Position numbers and translations under genes: made by a program. From Pseudomonas saudimassiliensis (lineage in GTDB: Bacteria; Pseudomonadota; Gammaproteobacteria; Pseudomonadales; Pseudomonadaceae): a stretch of DNA of 64,000 nt. Shown here one piece after another: positions 9,695 through 17,107 of the stretch. Position 1 is the stretch's first letter; the number at the start of each line of letters is the position of its first letter. The stretch is taken from assembly GCF_000939975.1 (NCBI RefSeq), contig NZ_LK391969.1, positions 2,177,953-2,241,952 of the forward strand, given 5' to 3'. Under the pieces are notes generated by a model. It was given only the letters and a program-made list of their open reading frames with translations. It ran no database searches and had not been told where the DNA came from.

Positions 9695-9913
9695 ATGAAG
9701 AAATGGTTAATTGCCACGGTCTGCATCTCCGGAATGTTTGCTCTGGTGGGCTGCTCCAATGATCACCTGATTCGGACCAGCGAAGGTCAGATCATCGAAG
9801 CGGACAACAAGCCGGAAATCGATGAGGACACCGGCATGATCGAATACGAAGACCACAGTGGTCGCGACAACCAGATTCCGCAGGGCGATGTGCGCGAAAT
9901 CAAGGAACGTTGA
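9695..9913 (+). CDS. Small YgdI/YgdR-type (DUF903) lipoprotein
   Basis: This 72-residue protein has a lipoprotein signal, MKKWLIATVCISGMFALVGC, with lipidation expected at the Cys of the LVGC box (residue 20). The mature 50 residues are short, acidic and SH3-like (IRTSEGQIIEADNKPEIDEDTGMIEYEDHSGRDNQIPQGDVREI), which fits the YgdI/YgdR family of unknown function. Its mature part contains the usual T-x-x-G and Y-D-x-x-G-x-x-x-I-x-x-x-D-V-x-x-I style pattern. AAGAGGA precedes the ATG. It lies just after the acnB terminator and is therefore probably a separate transcript. Confidence 0.88.
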   Translation: MKKWLIATVCISGMFALVGCSNDHLIRTSEGQIIEADNKPEIDEDTGMIEYEDHSGRDNQIPQGDVREIKER

Positions 9914-9994
9914 ACGTGCCATGCCCTGCGGGGCTTCCCGCGGGGCGCCTGTCGCTGACAAACTCTTTCCCATAACCACAACAAGGGAACAACC

Positions 9995-10144
9995 ATGGCA
10001 AATGTACGGCGCTCCCGGACGCGTCGGAAATCCCGCAGAAGACGTGCCCGCCGGCGCACTTATCTATTATTCCTCGATCGACAGATAGCGTCCTGGCGTG
10101 AACGTGGCGTACTGCTGGATCGCCTGCGGCGCAAGAGAAAATAG
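9995..10144 (+). CDS. Arginine-rich 49-residue small ORF, function unknown
   Basis: ATG at 9995 follows a good Shine-Dalgarno (AAGGGA, 9983-9988, six-base spacing), and the frame stays open to TAG at 10142-10144. The predicted peptide has 19 Arg and 3 Lys in 49 residues. Twelve of the first 21 residues are Arg (MANVRRSRTRRKSRRRRARR), then comes a short hydrophobic stretch TYLLFLDRQIASW, and a basic end LLDRLRRKRK. The strong ribosome site, the location between genes and the coherent layout favour a real gene. It could bind nucleic acid or ribosomes. I do not recognise a family; a chance ORF in GC-rich DNA cannot be excluded. Confidence 0.5.
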   Translation: MANVRRSRTRRKSRRRRARRRTYLLFLDRQIASWRERGVLLDRLRRKRK

Positions 10145-10192
10145 CCCTGACACGATCTCCGAGGTCGGGCAGCAGCTCGACCCGACGTCCCG

Positions 10193-10576
10193 CTACTGCA
10201 GAAGAAAGCCCGCCGCCTTGCCCTCGAATACCACCAGTCTGGCCAGGGTATCGTCGCCACCGTCGGCAAAGCTGATCTTCCAGATCTCCACCCGGTACCC
10301 CTGCTGGTTCAAGTGAGTGAGATAGTCCGCCTCGTATCCCTGCTGTACCCGATCGGCCATGGCATCAACCACCCGATTGAATTCAGCCTCGGGAATGGCT
10401 GCCTGGAAGTCGGCCGTACCCAATGTGCGAAACGCCTGGTAATCCTCTTCAGCCACTGTCGTCAGCAGACTGGACAGCAGCTGGCGCGCTTGCGCGGGCT
10501 CGCTATCGGCCCAGGCGGCGACCGGCAGCAGAAGCGCCGCGACGATGACGGCGTAACGCAGCAAGGTTGAGTGCAT
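10193..10576 (-). CDS. Exported hypothetical protein
   Basis: This 127-residue protein has a clear Sec signal (MHSTLLRYAVIVAALLLPVAAWA, cleavage near residue 23), so it is likely periplasmic. The mature region is helical at first (EPAQARQLLSSLLTTVAEEDYQAFRTLGTADFQAAIPEAEFNRVVDAMADRV), then beta-rich (YRVEIWKISFADGGDDTLARLVVFEGKAAGFLL). This resembles an NTF2/DUF4440-like fold, an inference from pattern alone. The ATG at 10576 has GGAG seven bases upstream; the longer frame to 10636 lacks a signal-like start. It is divergent from rimO. No functional neighbour. Confidence 0.75.
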   Translation of the reverse strand: MHSTLLRYAVIVAALLLPVAAWADSEPAQARQLLSSLLTTVAEEDYQAFRTLGTADFQAAIPEAEFNRVVDAMADRVQQGYEADYLTHLNQQGYRVEIWKISFADGGDDTLARLVVFEGKAAGFLLQ

Positions 10577-10737
10577 GGGAAGCTCCGAATAGTAAAAAGA
10601 TGGGAGAAAGTATAGTCGCGACACCGACGGGAACATAACGGCGCAATCAGCGACCGACGGCCGCCTCGGCTATAGCGCGGCGCAGGGCCACGCGGCTAGA
10701 ATACGCGACGTTTTTTCCTGACACCCATGGCTCCCTG

Positions 10738-12084
10738 ATGACAGACACTCTTGCCTCAACCAAGAACAGCGCCCCCAGTGTAGGGTTCATATCCCTCGGC
10801 TGCCCGAAAGCACTCGTCGATTCCGAACGCATCCTTACCCAGCTTCGCATCGAGGGCTACCAGGTCGTACCGACCTACCAAGGAGCTGACGTGGTGGTGG
10901 TCAACACCTGCGGTTTCATCGACTCGGCCAAGGCCGAATCCCTGGACGCCATTGGCGAAGCCATTGCCGAGAACGGTCGGGTTATCGTGACCGGCTGCAT
11001 GGGTGTGGAAGAAGGGGCCATCCGCGACGTGCACCCCAGCGTGCTGGCGGTGACCGGGCCGCAGCAGTACGAGCAGGTGGTCAATGCCGTCCATGAAGTC
11101 GTGCCGCCCCGGGCTGACCACAATCCGCTGATCGATCTGGTACCGCCCCAGGGCGTCAAGCTGACGCCACGCCACTATGCCTATCTGAAGATTTCCGAAG
11201 GCTGCAACCACAGCTGCAGCTTCTGCATCATTCCGTCCATGCGTGGCAAGTTGGTCAGCCGGCCGGTGGGTGAGGTGCTCGGCGAAGCCGAACGCCTGGT
11301 CAAGTCGGGGGTCAAGGAGCTGCTGGTCATCTCCCAGGACACCAGCGCCTACGGTGTGGATATCAAGTACCGCACCGGCTTCTGGAATGGCCGCCCGGTC
11401 AAGTCTCGCATGACCGAGATGTGCGAGGCGCTGAGCGAGCTGGGCGTGTGGGTACGGTTGCACTACGTATACCCCTACCCGCACGTCGACGAGCTGATCC
11501 CGCTGATGGCCGAGGGTAAGATCCTGCCCTACCTGGATATCCCCTTCCAGCACGCCAGCCCCAAGGTACTCAAGGCCATGAAGCGCCCGGCCTTCGAAGA
11601 CAAGACCCTGGCCCGCATCAGGAAGTGGCGGGAGATCTGCCCGGAACTGACCATTCGCTCCACCTTCATTGTCGGCTTCCCCGGCGAGACCGAGGAGGAC
11701 TTCCAGTACCTGCTTGACTGGCTGACCGAAGCGCAGCTCGATCGCGTTGGTTGCTTCCAGTATTCCCCAGTGGACGGCGCGCCCGCCGAGGCGCTGGGCC
11801 TGGAAGCCGTGCCGGATGAGATCAAGCAGGAGCGCTGGGACCGGTTCATGGCCCATCAGCAGGCCATTTCCACCGCCCGCCTGCAGCTCAAGATCGGCAA
11901 GACCATCCAGGTGCTGATCGACGAAGTGGATGAGGAAGGTCCGATCGCCCGCTCCATGGCCGATGCCCCGGAAATCGACGGCAATGTCTATATCGACAGC
12001 GATGAGCCGCTCAAGCCCGGCGATATCGTCAGCGTGCGGGTCACTGCGGCCGACGAATATGACCTCTGGGCCGAGCTGGTCTGA
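10738..12084 (+). CDS. rimO: Ribosomal protein S12 methylthiotransferase RimO
   Basis: RimO is a radical-SAM enzyme that beta-methylthiolates Asp88 of ribosomal protein S12. The 448 residues show the UPF0004 N-terminal domain with cluster cysteines C22 ([12 protein letters not shown]), C58 (VNTCGF) and C87 (TGCMG). The radical-SAM CxxxCxxC is at C156, C160 and C163 (CNHSCSFC), and a C-terminal TRAM domain ends near [19 protein letters not shown] and the IIPSMRG motif separate it from MiaB. It is monocistronic, followed by a strong terminator. Confidence 0.97.
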   Translation: MTDTLASTKNSAPSVGFISLGCPKALVDSERILTQLRIEGYQVVPTYQGADVVVVNTCGFIDSAKAESLDAIGEAIAENGRVIVTGCMGVEEGAIRDVHPSVLAVTGPQQYEQVVNAVHEVVPPRADHNPLIDLVPPQGVKLTPRHYAYLKISEGCNHSCSFCIIPSMRGKLVSRPVGEVLGEAERLVKSGVKELLVISQDTSAYGVDIKYRTGFWNGRPVKSRMTEMCEALSELGVWVRLHYVYPYPHVDELIPLMAEGKILPYLDIPFQHASPKVLKAMKRPAFEDKTLARIRKWREICPELTIRSTFIVGFPGETEEDFQYLLDWLTEAQLDRVGCFQYSPVDGAPAEALGLEAVPDEIKQERWDRFMAHQQAISTARLQLKIGKTIQVLIDEVDEEGPIARSMADAPEIDGNVYIDSDEPLKPGDIVSVRVTAADEYDLWAELV

Positions 12085-12094
12085 GCTGAAGCGC

Positions 12095-12123
12095 ACCGGG
12101 GCCATGGCCCCGGTTTTCGTTTG
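12095..12123 (+). terminator. Rho-independent terminator of rimO
   Basis: A perfect 20-base palindrome (ACCGGGGCCA then TGGCCCCGGT, 12095-12114) ends in TTTTCGTTT. It starts ten bases after the rimO stop. Confidence 0.9.
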
Positions 12124-12242
12124 ACCCCCTGCCCTGCGGTTGCCGATTCGGGGCACCCGAGCCGGCAAATACAGTCCAAGCTGTACCGGCCCGCGAGCCG
12201 GAGGCAGAATGTGCTGCCGTTCCGATCACTCAGGAGGATGCC

Positions 12243-12569
12243 ATGGCGATGATAACCAGCTACTCGGAAGAGGCCCCTTCCCGCGAGGAAGTCGACGCGC
12301 TACCGGGGGCGACCCTGGTGGAATTCGGCACCGACTGGTGCGGTCACTGCCGCGCCGCCCAGGCGCCGCTGCAACAGGCCTTCGCGGCCCATCCCGAGCT
12401 GCGCCATATCAAGGTGGAGGATGGTCCCGGCCGGCGCCTCGGTCGTTCGTTCCGGGTAAAACTCTGGCCGACGCTGATTTTCCTGCGTAATGGCGAGGAA
12501 GTAGAACGCCTGGTGCGACCGCGGGATGCCGAGTCGATCCTGCAGGCCATGGGCAAGCTCTGCAGCTGA
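12243..12569 (+). CDS. Thioredoxin-family protein
   Basis: This 108-residue single thioredoxin fold has the active site DWCGHC at C33 and C36 (FGTDWCGHCRAAQ) and the cis-proline loop KLWPTLIF. CGHC is the PDI-like variant of CGPC. There is no signal peptide, so it is cytoplasmic. It differs from TrxA, with a shorter N-terminus and a basic GPGRRLGRSFRVK stretch, and may be a specialised thiol reductant or chaperone-like variant. AGGAGG is six bases before the ATG at 12243. It stands alone, with a thioesterase gene 80 bases downstream on the same strand. Confidence 0.9.
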   Translation: MAMITSYSEEAPSREEVDALPGATLVEFGTDWCGHCRAAQAPLQQAFAAHPELRHIKVEDGPGRRLGRSFRVKLWPTLIFLRNGEEVERLVRPRDAESILQAMGKLCS

Positions 12570-12649
12570 ACTGCCCCGCTGGCGTAGCCTTTTAGCGTCC
12601 TGACGGGCACACTATTGCCTTGCTCCGGATGATCAGAACAAGGCATTTC

Positions 12650-13144
12650 ATGACAACACAGGCATTGCAGGACCTTCTCGCGCCCCACGGCGTCTGTTTC
12701 GGCTGTGGCGGCGCCAACCCCCATGGGTTGCAGATCAAGAGCCATTGGGACCCGGACGGCGTCCATGTAGTCACGCGACATTTGCCGGAGGCCAGGTACT
12801 GCGGCTGGCCTGACCTGGTCTATGGCGGATTATTGGCGATGTTGGTGGACTGCCATTCCAACTGGACCGCCATGGCCTATCACCTGCGCACGGAACAGGC
12901 GCTGGGCAACGCTCCGAACGAGATCAACTGTGTGACCGGCGAGCTGGGCATCAAGTACATCAAGCCGACCCCCATGGGGGTGGAGTTGAGCTTGCGCGCC
13001 CGGGTGGAGGGCCCCCTCGCCCGCAAGAGCCGCATCATCTGCGAGATCTATGCCGGCGATGTGCTGACAGCCATTGGCGACTCCACCTTCGTGCGGGTCG
13101 ACGCCGGCAAGCTGGCCGCCCAAGCCCATGGGCGCGACGCCTAG
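12650..13144 (+). CDS. PaaI-like hotdog-fold thioesterase
   Basis: This 164-residue protein looks like a PaaI/4HBT hotdog acyl-CoA thioesterase: GVCFGCGGANPHGLQIKSHW near the N-terminus, a central helix region DLVYGGLLAMLVDCHSNWTAM and the closing strands YIKPTPMGVELSLRARVEG and SRIICEIYAGDVLTAIGDSTFVRV. The Cys pair CFGC and the D in the central helix are typical of this subgroup. The substrate is not predictable. The start at 12650 has AAGG seven bases upstream; the in-frame ATG at 12620 lacks a site. It converges with the AEC carrier gene across 13 bases. Confidence 0.87.
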   Translation: MTTQALQDLLAPHGVCFGCGGANPHGLQIKSHWDPDGVHVVTRHLPEARYCGWPDLVYGGLLAMLVDCHSNWTAMAYHLRTEQALGNAPNEINCVTGELGIKYIKPTPMGVELSLRARVEGPLARKSRIICEIYAGDVLTAIGDSTFVRVDAGKLAAQAHGRDA

Positions 13145-13157
13145 CGCCCCGGGCTGA

Positions 13158-14045
13158 TCAGCCGACCATCGGCAGCAGGAAGGCCAGCAATAGCGGAATC
13201 AGCAGAAACGACAGCAGGGTCGAGCAGATGACCAGGCTGGCGACGGTTTCCGGTGACCGGTTGGCCTTTACCGCAAACAGATAGTTGAACACCGCGACCG
13301 GCATCGCCGCCTGCAGTATCAGTACCCCCTGGGCCAGCGGCGGCAGGTCCAGGGCCAGCGCAATGGCCCAGCCAATAAGGGCGCCGCAGAGCATGCGCAG
13401 CCCGCCCAGGGCCATGCCCTTGCCTACCTGTTTCGGTCGAATGCTGGCCAGCGATACCCCCAGGGTCAGCAGCATCATGGGAATGCTCATGCTCCCCAGC
13501 AGATCGATGGTATTACCGAGCCAACGGGGCAACTGCAGGTCAAGCAGCAGTACCACCAGCGCCACGCCCAGGCTGACGATCACCGGATTGAGCAGCAACC
13601 GCCGCCAGGATTCGGCCGCGCCCGCCAGGATCATGCCGACACTGAAATGCCCTATCGACAGCACCACAAAGAACGCCACGGCCAGCGCCAACCCCGGCTC
13701 GCCAAAGGCGTACAGGCTGATCGGCAGGCCCATGTTGCCGGTGTTGGGGAACATGTAAGCCGGCACCAGCACCTTGGGGTCGGCATTGATCGTCCGGCTC
13801 AGCACCCAGCCGACCATCGCCATCAACAGGGTGATCGCTACACAGCCCAGGGCTATCTGCCCGAAGACCTGCACATCGACCTCGGCGCGGCTCAGGGTCG
13901 AAAGCACCAGGCAGGGCGTGCTGACGTTGAGGACCAGGCGGGTGACGAATTCAGTGGGATAGGCCTGGCCCGAACGCGCCCAGCCGTAGCCGATCCCGGC
14001 GACGATGAGTACCGGGGCCATTACTGCAAAGAGTTCAATGAACAT
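13158..14045 (-). CDS. AEC (auxin efflux carrier) family transporter
   Basis: This roughly 295-residue inner-membrane protein has about ten hydrophobic helices in two five-helix repeats. The family crossover motif NTGNMGLPIS lies in the first repeat (after YMFP) and a related proline break, LQAAMPVAVFNYLFA, in the second. Bacterial members move organic anions such as malate or malonate; the cargo here is unknown. The ATG at 14045 is preferred over a TTG nine bases upstream. It starts five bases after the stop of the upstream 93-residue gene, so the two are probably co-transcribed. Confidence 0.9.
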   Translation of the reverse strand: MFIELFAVMAPVLIVAGIGYGWARSGQAYPTEFVTRLVLNVSTPCLVLSTLSRAEVDVQVFGQIALGCVAITLLMAMVGWVLSRTINADPKVLVPAYMFPNTGNMGLPISLYAFGEPGLALAVAFFVVLSIGHFSVGMILAGAAESWRRLLLNPVIVSLGVALVVLLLDLQLPRWLGNTIDLLGSMSIPMMLLTLGVSLASIRPKQVGKGMALGGLRMLCGALIGWAIALALDLPPLAQGVLILQAAMPVAVFNYLFAVKANRSPETVASLVICSTLLSFLLIPLLLAFLLPMVG

Positions 14046-14050
14046 GGATA

Positions 14051-14332
14051 TCAACTCAACGATCGTTGACGCAGCTGCTGGTAACCACGGCGGGTCAGCA
14101 GCAGGAGATGGCGGGTACCGGGATAGACCTTGCCGCTGGCCTTGAGGCTGTCGATCAGCGCCCCATGGTCATCGGCCGGCAACAGGAAGTAATCCACGCC
14201 TTCAGCCAGTTGCGCTTCGCAGACCTTGAACCAGCGGAAGGTAGTGCCCTTGGGTTGGGCGTTGAGCTCATCGAGCTGGCGCAGACTCAGGGTCTCGGTC
14301 CCGGCGTAGGGAATCGGATCGGCAGTGGACAT
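14051..14332 (-). CDS. Conserved-looking small hypothetical protein
   Basis: This 93-residue soluble protein starts MSTADPIPYAGTETLSLRQLDELNAQPKGTTFRWFKVCEAQL and ends LLLLTRRGYQQLRQRSLS. The TFRWFKVCEAQLAEGVDYFLLPAD and TRHLLLLTRRGYQQL pieces resemble the DNA-binding N-domain of phage-type antirepressor proteins (ORF6N-like) in pattern, but the protein is too short to be sure. CGGGA lies six bases before the ATG at 14332; an ATG at 14338 is an alternative. It is directly upstream of the AEC carrier gene and may be co-transcribed. Function unknown. Confidence 0.65.
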   Translation of the reverse strand: MSTADPIPYAGTETLSLRQLDELNAQPKGTTFRWFKVCEAQLAEGVDYFLLPADDHGALIDSLKASGKVYPGTRHLLLLTRRGYQQLRQRSLS

Positions 14333-14467
14333 GGGCATTCCCGGCAAGCAAAACAGGTGGCAACCATACCAGAATCAAGCACTTCCCGGGGCTCGCGATC
14401 GCACACAAGCCGCACTTTCAGCAGCCGCTCTGGTCTGAATGGACAGCGACTGGAAACGGGAGAGACC

Positions 14468-15028
14468 ATGCCGAGTGAGAAAAGCAAGATGCTGGCCGGT
14501 GAGCTGTACGACGGGCAGGATCCCGAGCTGGTGGCCGACCGGCGCCGAGCCCGTGAGTTAACCCAGGGCTTGCTCACCCTGCCGCCGGATGCCGACGCCG
14601 AACGCGCCGAGCTGCTGGCGCAACTGTTCCACGCCCCGACCGATGCGGTCATCATGCCGCCGTTCTTCTGTGACTACGGTTGGAACATCAGCCTGGGTCG
14701 CCAGGTCTTTTTCAACGTCAACTGCATCATCCTGGATGTCGCCCCGGTAACCATCGGCAACAACGTGTTGCTCGGCCCGGCGGTGCAACTCAATACCCCG
14801 TTGCACCCAATGGACGCTGCCGAGCGCCGGAGCGGGCTGGAGTATGCCCGCCCGATAACGGTCGGTGACGACGTCTGGATCGGCGGCGGGGCGATCATCT
14901 GCCCGGGCGTGACCATCGGGCCGCGTTCGGTGGTTGGCGCCGGCAGCGTGGTCGTCAAGGACGTACCGCCGGATGTACTGGTGGCGGGTAATCCCGCGCG
15001 CGTTATCCGTCCGCTGGTGCCCCAGTAA
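14468..15028 (+). CDS. Maltose/galactoside O-acetyltransferase-like hexapeptide protein
   Basis: This 186-residue member of the LacA/Maa group transfers acetyl from acetyl-CoA to a sugar. The N-terminal Mac domain reads MLAGELYDGQDPELVADRRRARELTQ. Next come left-handed beta-helix hexapeptide turns (NISLGRQVFFNVNCIILDVAPVTIGNNVLLGPAVQL), the catalytic-type His in NTPLHPMDAAERRSGLEYARPI, and the C-terminal IGGGAIICPGVTIGPRSVVGAGSVVVKDVPP. GGGAGA precedes the ATG at 14468. A much longer open frame upstream is not coding-like. The acceptor is unknown; it is not in the sugar operon 5 kb away. Confidence 0.92.
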   Translation: MPSEKSKMLAGELYDGQDPELVADRRRARELTQGLLTLPPDADAERAELLAQLFHAPTDAVIMPPFFCDYGWNISLGRQVFFNVNCIILDVAPVTIGNNVLLGPAVQLNTPLHPMDAAERRSGLEYARPITVGDDVWIGGGAIICPGVTIGPRSVVGAGSVVVKDVPPDVLVAGNPARVIRPLVPQ

Positions 15029-15066
15029 CGCACCCGTGACTTCCCAAGCAACCAGGAGGCCTGCTG

Positions 15067-15786
15067 TTGAAGACCGCCCTGTTCCGTCTGCTGAAATGGC
15101 TATTGGTGCTGGGGATTATTGCCGCAGCCGTGTTGACTCGCCCCTGGGACCACATCCCGCCCGAATGGCATCCCTGGCAACCCCTGGCTATCGACCACCC
15201 CATGACGGTAGTGAGCAAATGGAAGCTGGCGCAGCTCAGGGATGATCCCCAGCAATGCCTGGCTGTGCTGGAGACGGCCCCGGATGGCGCCATCGACTAC
15301 CTGGCGCTGGACGACTACACCCCAGTCGCCGGCTGTCCTCTTAGCAATGTGGTGCGGGTCACGCGCACCGGGGTGCGCTTCAGCTCCACCTTCACCGTCA
15401 CCTGCCCCGTCGCCGTGGCCTGGGTCATGTTCGAGCGTCAACAGTTGCAGCCCCTGGCGCAGCAGCATCTGGCTAGCCCGCTGGTACGGGTCGACCATCT
15501 GGGCAGCTTCGCCTGCCGCAATATCTACCACCGAGAGGGTGCGCGCCGCAGTCAGCATGCGACGGCCAATGCCTTCGATGTGGCCGGGTTTCGCTTCGAG
15601 AATGGCGAGCAGGTATCGGTGTTGAAGCACTGGGATGATCAGGATGCCGCCAACAAGTCGGCATTCCTCAAGCAGGCCCATGAGGCTGCCTGTGGTTACT
15701 TCGGTACGGTATTGGGCCCCGATTACAACCAGCCCCACGAAAACCACTTCCACTTCGATGCCAGCGGCTTCGGCTTCTGCCGCTGA
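15067..15786 (+). CDS. Extensin-like C-terminal domain protein (TTG start)
   Basis: This 239-residue protein has an N-terminal membrane segment (LFRLLKWLLVLGIIAAAVL) and a periplasmic extensin_C domain. Hallmarks are paired cysteines (C85-type VAGCPLSNVVRV, SFACRNIYHRE), the HATANAFDVAGF strand and the terminal QPHENHFHFDASG with clustered His. The fold resembles D-Ala-D-Ala carboxypeptidase/LAS metallopeptidases (His, Asp, His zinc site), so a cell-wall peptidase role is plausible but unproved. AGGAGG seven bases upstream points to TTG at 15067 as the start. A strong shared terminator follows. Confidence 0.88.
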   Translation: MKTALFRLLKWLLVLGIIAAAVLTRPWDHIPPEWHPWQPLAIDHPMTVVSKWKLAQLRDDPQQCLAVLETAPDGAIDYLALDDYTPVAGCPLSNVVRVTRTGVRFSSTFTVTCPVAVAWVMFERQQLQPLAQQHLASPLVRVDHLGSFACRNIYHREGARRSQHATANAFDVAGFRFENGEQVSVLKHWDDQDAANKSAFLKQAHEAACGYFGTVLGPDYNQPHENHFHFDASGFGFCR

Positions 15787-15807
15787 GGGCCAGACGATAT
15801 GCACAGA

Positions 15808-15835
15808 AAAGCCGACCCGTGGGGTCGGCTTTCTG
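15808..15835. terminator. Bidirectional terminator between extensin-like and polyester hydrolase genes
   Basis: A perfect eleven-base-pair stem (AAAGCCGACCC 15808-15818 with GGGTCGGCTTT 15822-15832) and a three-base loop. The flanks give TTTCT on the plus strand and TTTTCT on the minus strand, so it can end both converging genes. Confidence 0.88.
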
Positions 15836-15848
15836 TTCACTCCCGGGA

Positions 15849-16757
15849 TCAGTACGGGCAGTTGCCGCGGTACTCCGAGATTTTCCGGTCAGACTCGTGG
15901 CGCGGGCCACACAGGAACTGGCTGTAGCGGGTGTCGTTGTCCAGGAAGCGCTTCATCCAGGACACACCGAAACGACTCAGCACATCGTTGTTCAGCCCGC
16001 CGCCGTTGGCGCAGTAATGCGAGCCGTTGTTGATCTCGACATAGGCCTTGTCGATGTCGTTCGGCAGTTGGTTATAGAACGGCGAGGCGTGACTGCGCAC
16101 CGGCGCAATGAGGTCGGACTCACAGGCAAAGATCAGCGTCGGCGCCTGTACGCCGCTGAAGCGGGTGGTATCCCAGGGTGCGAGCGGGATGGCTGCCTTG
16201 ATGCGCCCTTCGCTGGCGACGCGCAGGGTGCCGCCACCGCCCATGGACCAGCCGATGACCCCAAGGCGCTCGGTATCGATCATGCCGTTGACCGGGCTGG
16301 TGCGAGAGCTGTTCTGATCCACCAGATAGTCCAGCGCGTTGTTGATCTGCCGGGCGCGGCTCGGTGGCTGGTCGAAGCCGGTGTTGGTGTCGATGGTCAT
16401 GACCACGAAGCCATGGGACGCCAGCTTGGGGCCCCACCAGTCGATGGAGGACTCGGCAGACACAAACCCGGGGATGACTACTATCGCCGCCATGGTGCCG
16501 GTGGTACCCGTTGGGTAGTGGATGGTACCGCCACCGAAGCCGCTGACCAGCCCGGACACCCGGCTGGTGCGCACGCTGTACGGGCCGCTGGAAGCCTCAA
16601 GGAAGGCTACGGTCGGATCTGGGCCACGTTCATAGGATTGGCCTGGGTTGGTTGGCTCGTCGGTGGGTGGATTGGTTGCAAAGACGGAAGCGGAGAACAT
16701 CAGCGCACCCGCGGCTGCCATTGAGAGCAGCGTTTGGGATAGTTTCTTATTAATCAT
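15849..16757 (-). CDS. Secreted PET-hydrolase-like polyester hydrolase (cutinase-like, type IIa)
   Basis: This 302-residue alpha/beta hydrolase has a Sec signal (cleavage near residue 27, FSASVFA then TNPP). The triad reads S171 (GWSMGG), D215 (ACESD) and H247 (NNGSHYC), with oxyanion residues F98 and M172. Two Cys pairs are expected: C212-C249 beside the active site, which marks type II PET hydrolases, and C283-C300 at the C-terminus. Tyr248 after the catalytic His, instead of the Ser of Ideonella PETase, suggests type IIa. From memory the sequence is close to PE-H of Halopseudomonas aestusnigri, an enzyme shown to hydrolyse amorphous PET film. Natural substrates are probably cutin-like or aliphatic polyesters. 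It is a single gene with TGGAG before the ATG. Confidence 0.93.
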   Translation of the reverse strand: MINKKLSQTLLSMAAAGALMFSASVFATNPPTDEPTNPGQSYERGPDPTVAFLEASSGPYSVRTSRVSGLVSGFGGGTIHYPTGTTGTMAAIVVIPGFVSAESSIDWWGPKLASHGFVVMTIDTNTGFDQPPSRARQINNALDYLVDQNSSRTSPVNGMIDTERLGVIGWSMGGGGTLRVASEGRIKAAIPLAPWDTTRFSGVQAPTLIFACESDLIAPVRSHASPFYNQLPNDIDKAYVEINNGSHYCANGGGLNNDVLSRFGVSWMKRFLDNDTRYSQFLCGPRHESDRKISEYRGNCPY

Positions 16758-17107
16758 TATTACTCCAGGGATAGTTTCAAATTATTGTTAATTGCATATA
16801 CCGCCAAGTGCTGATGTCCCGAATAAGAGAACTTCCATCAACAGCACAGAAGTATTTGAGCTGCTGTCCGGTGCGTCAATGCCGAACCGGAAAGTTCACC
16901 CGCATGGGTTAAGTGCGCGGCGCAGATAGTTATAAGCGCAACCGAACAACCAGATAATACGAAATTAAAACAAGGGGTTATATTTTGCCACATCACTCTT
17001 TCGAGTGATGGCGAAACCACCGCCAATCACATGGTCGCAATACTTGGCGCAATCTTGTTGAACTCCGGAATATCACCGCCTCTAACTCTTCACAGGAGGA
17101 TATGCCA
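16758..17107. other. AT-rich intergenic region between polyester hydrolase and MBL-fold genes
   Basis: This 350-base divergent spacer has no credible gene. It is clearly more AT-rich than its surroundings and must hold the promoters of both flanking genes. It contains a perfect eight-base-pair hairpin with a TTTC loop (CATCACTC 16991-16998 with GAGTGATG 17003-17010), about 100 bases before the MBL gene. The hairpin could be an operator or a leader structure. AGGAGG at 17094-17099 is the ribosome site of the MBL gene. I see no confident -35/-10 pair. Confidence 0.5.

Noticed and set aside
14051-14065. Palindrome TCAACGATCGTTGA at the end of the 93-residue gene
   Set aside because: It lies in coding sequence at the overlap with the AEC start, has no promoter context, and is short enough to occur by chance.
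14066-14467. N-terminal extension of the acetyltransferase
   Set aside because: The frame is open but it is antisense to the 93-residue gene; the family start and a GGGAGA site are at 14468.
16838-17026. 62-codon frame on the minus strand in the polyester hydrolase spacer
   Set aside because: No ribosome site, and it overlaps the AT-rich control region.
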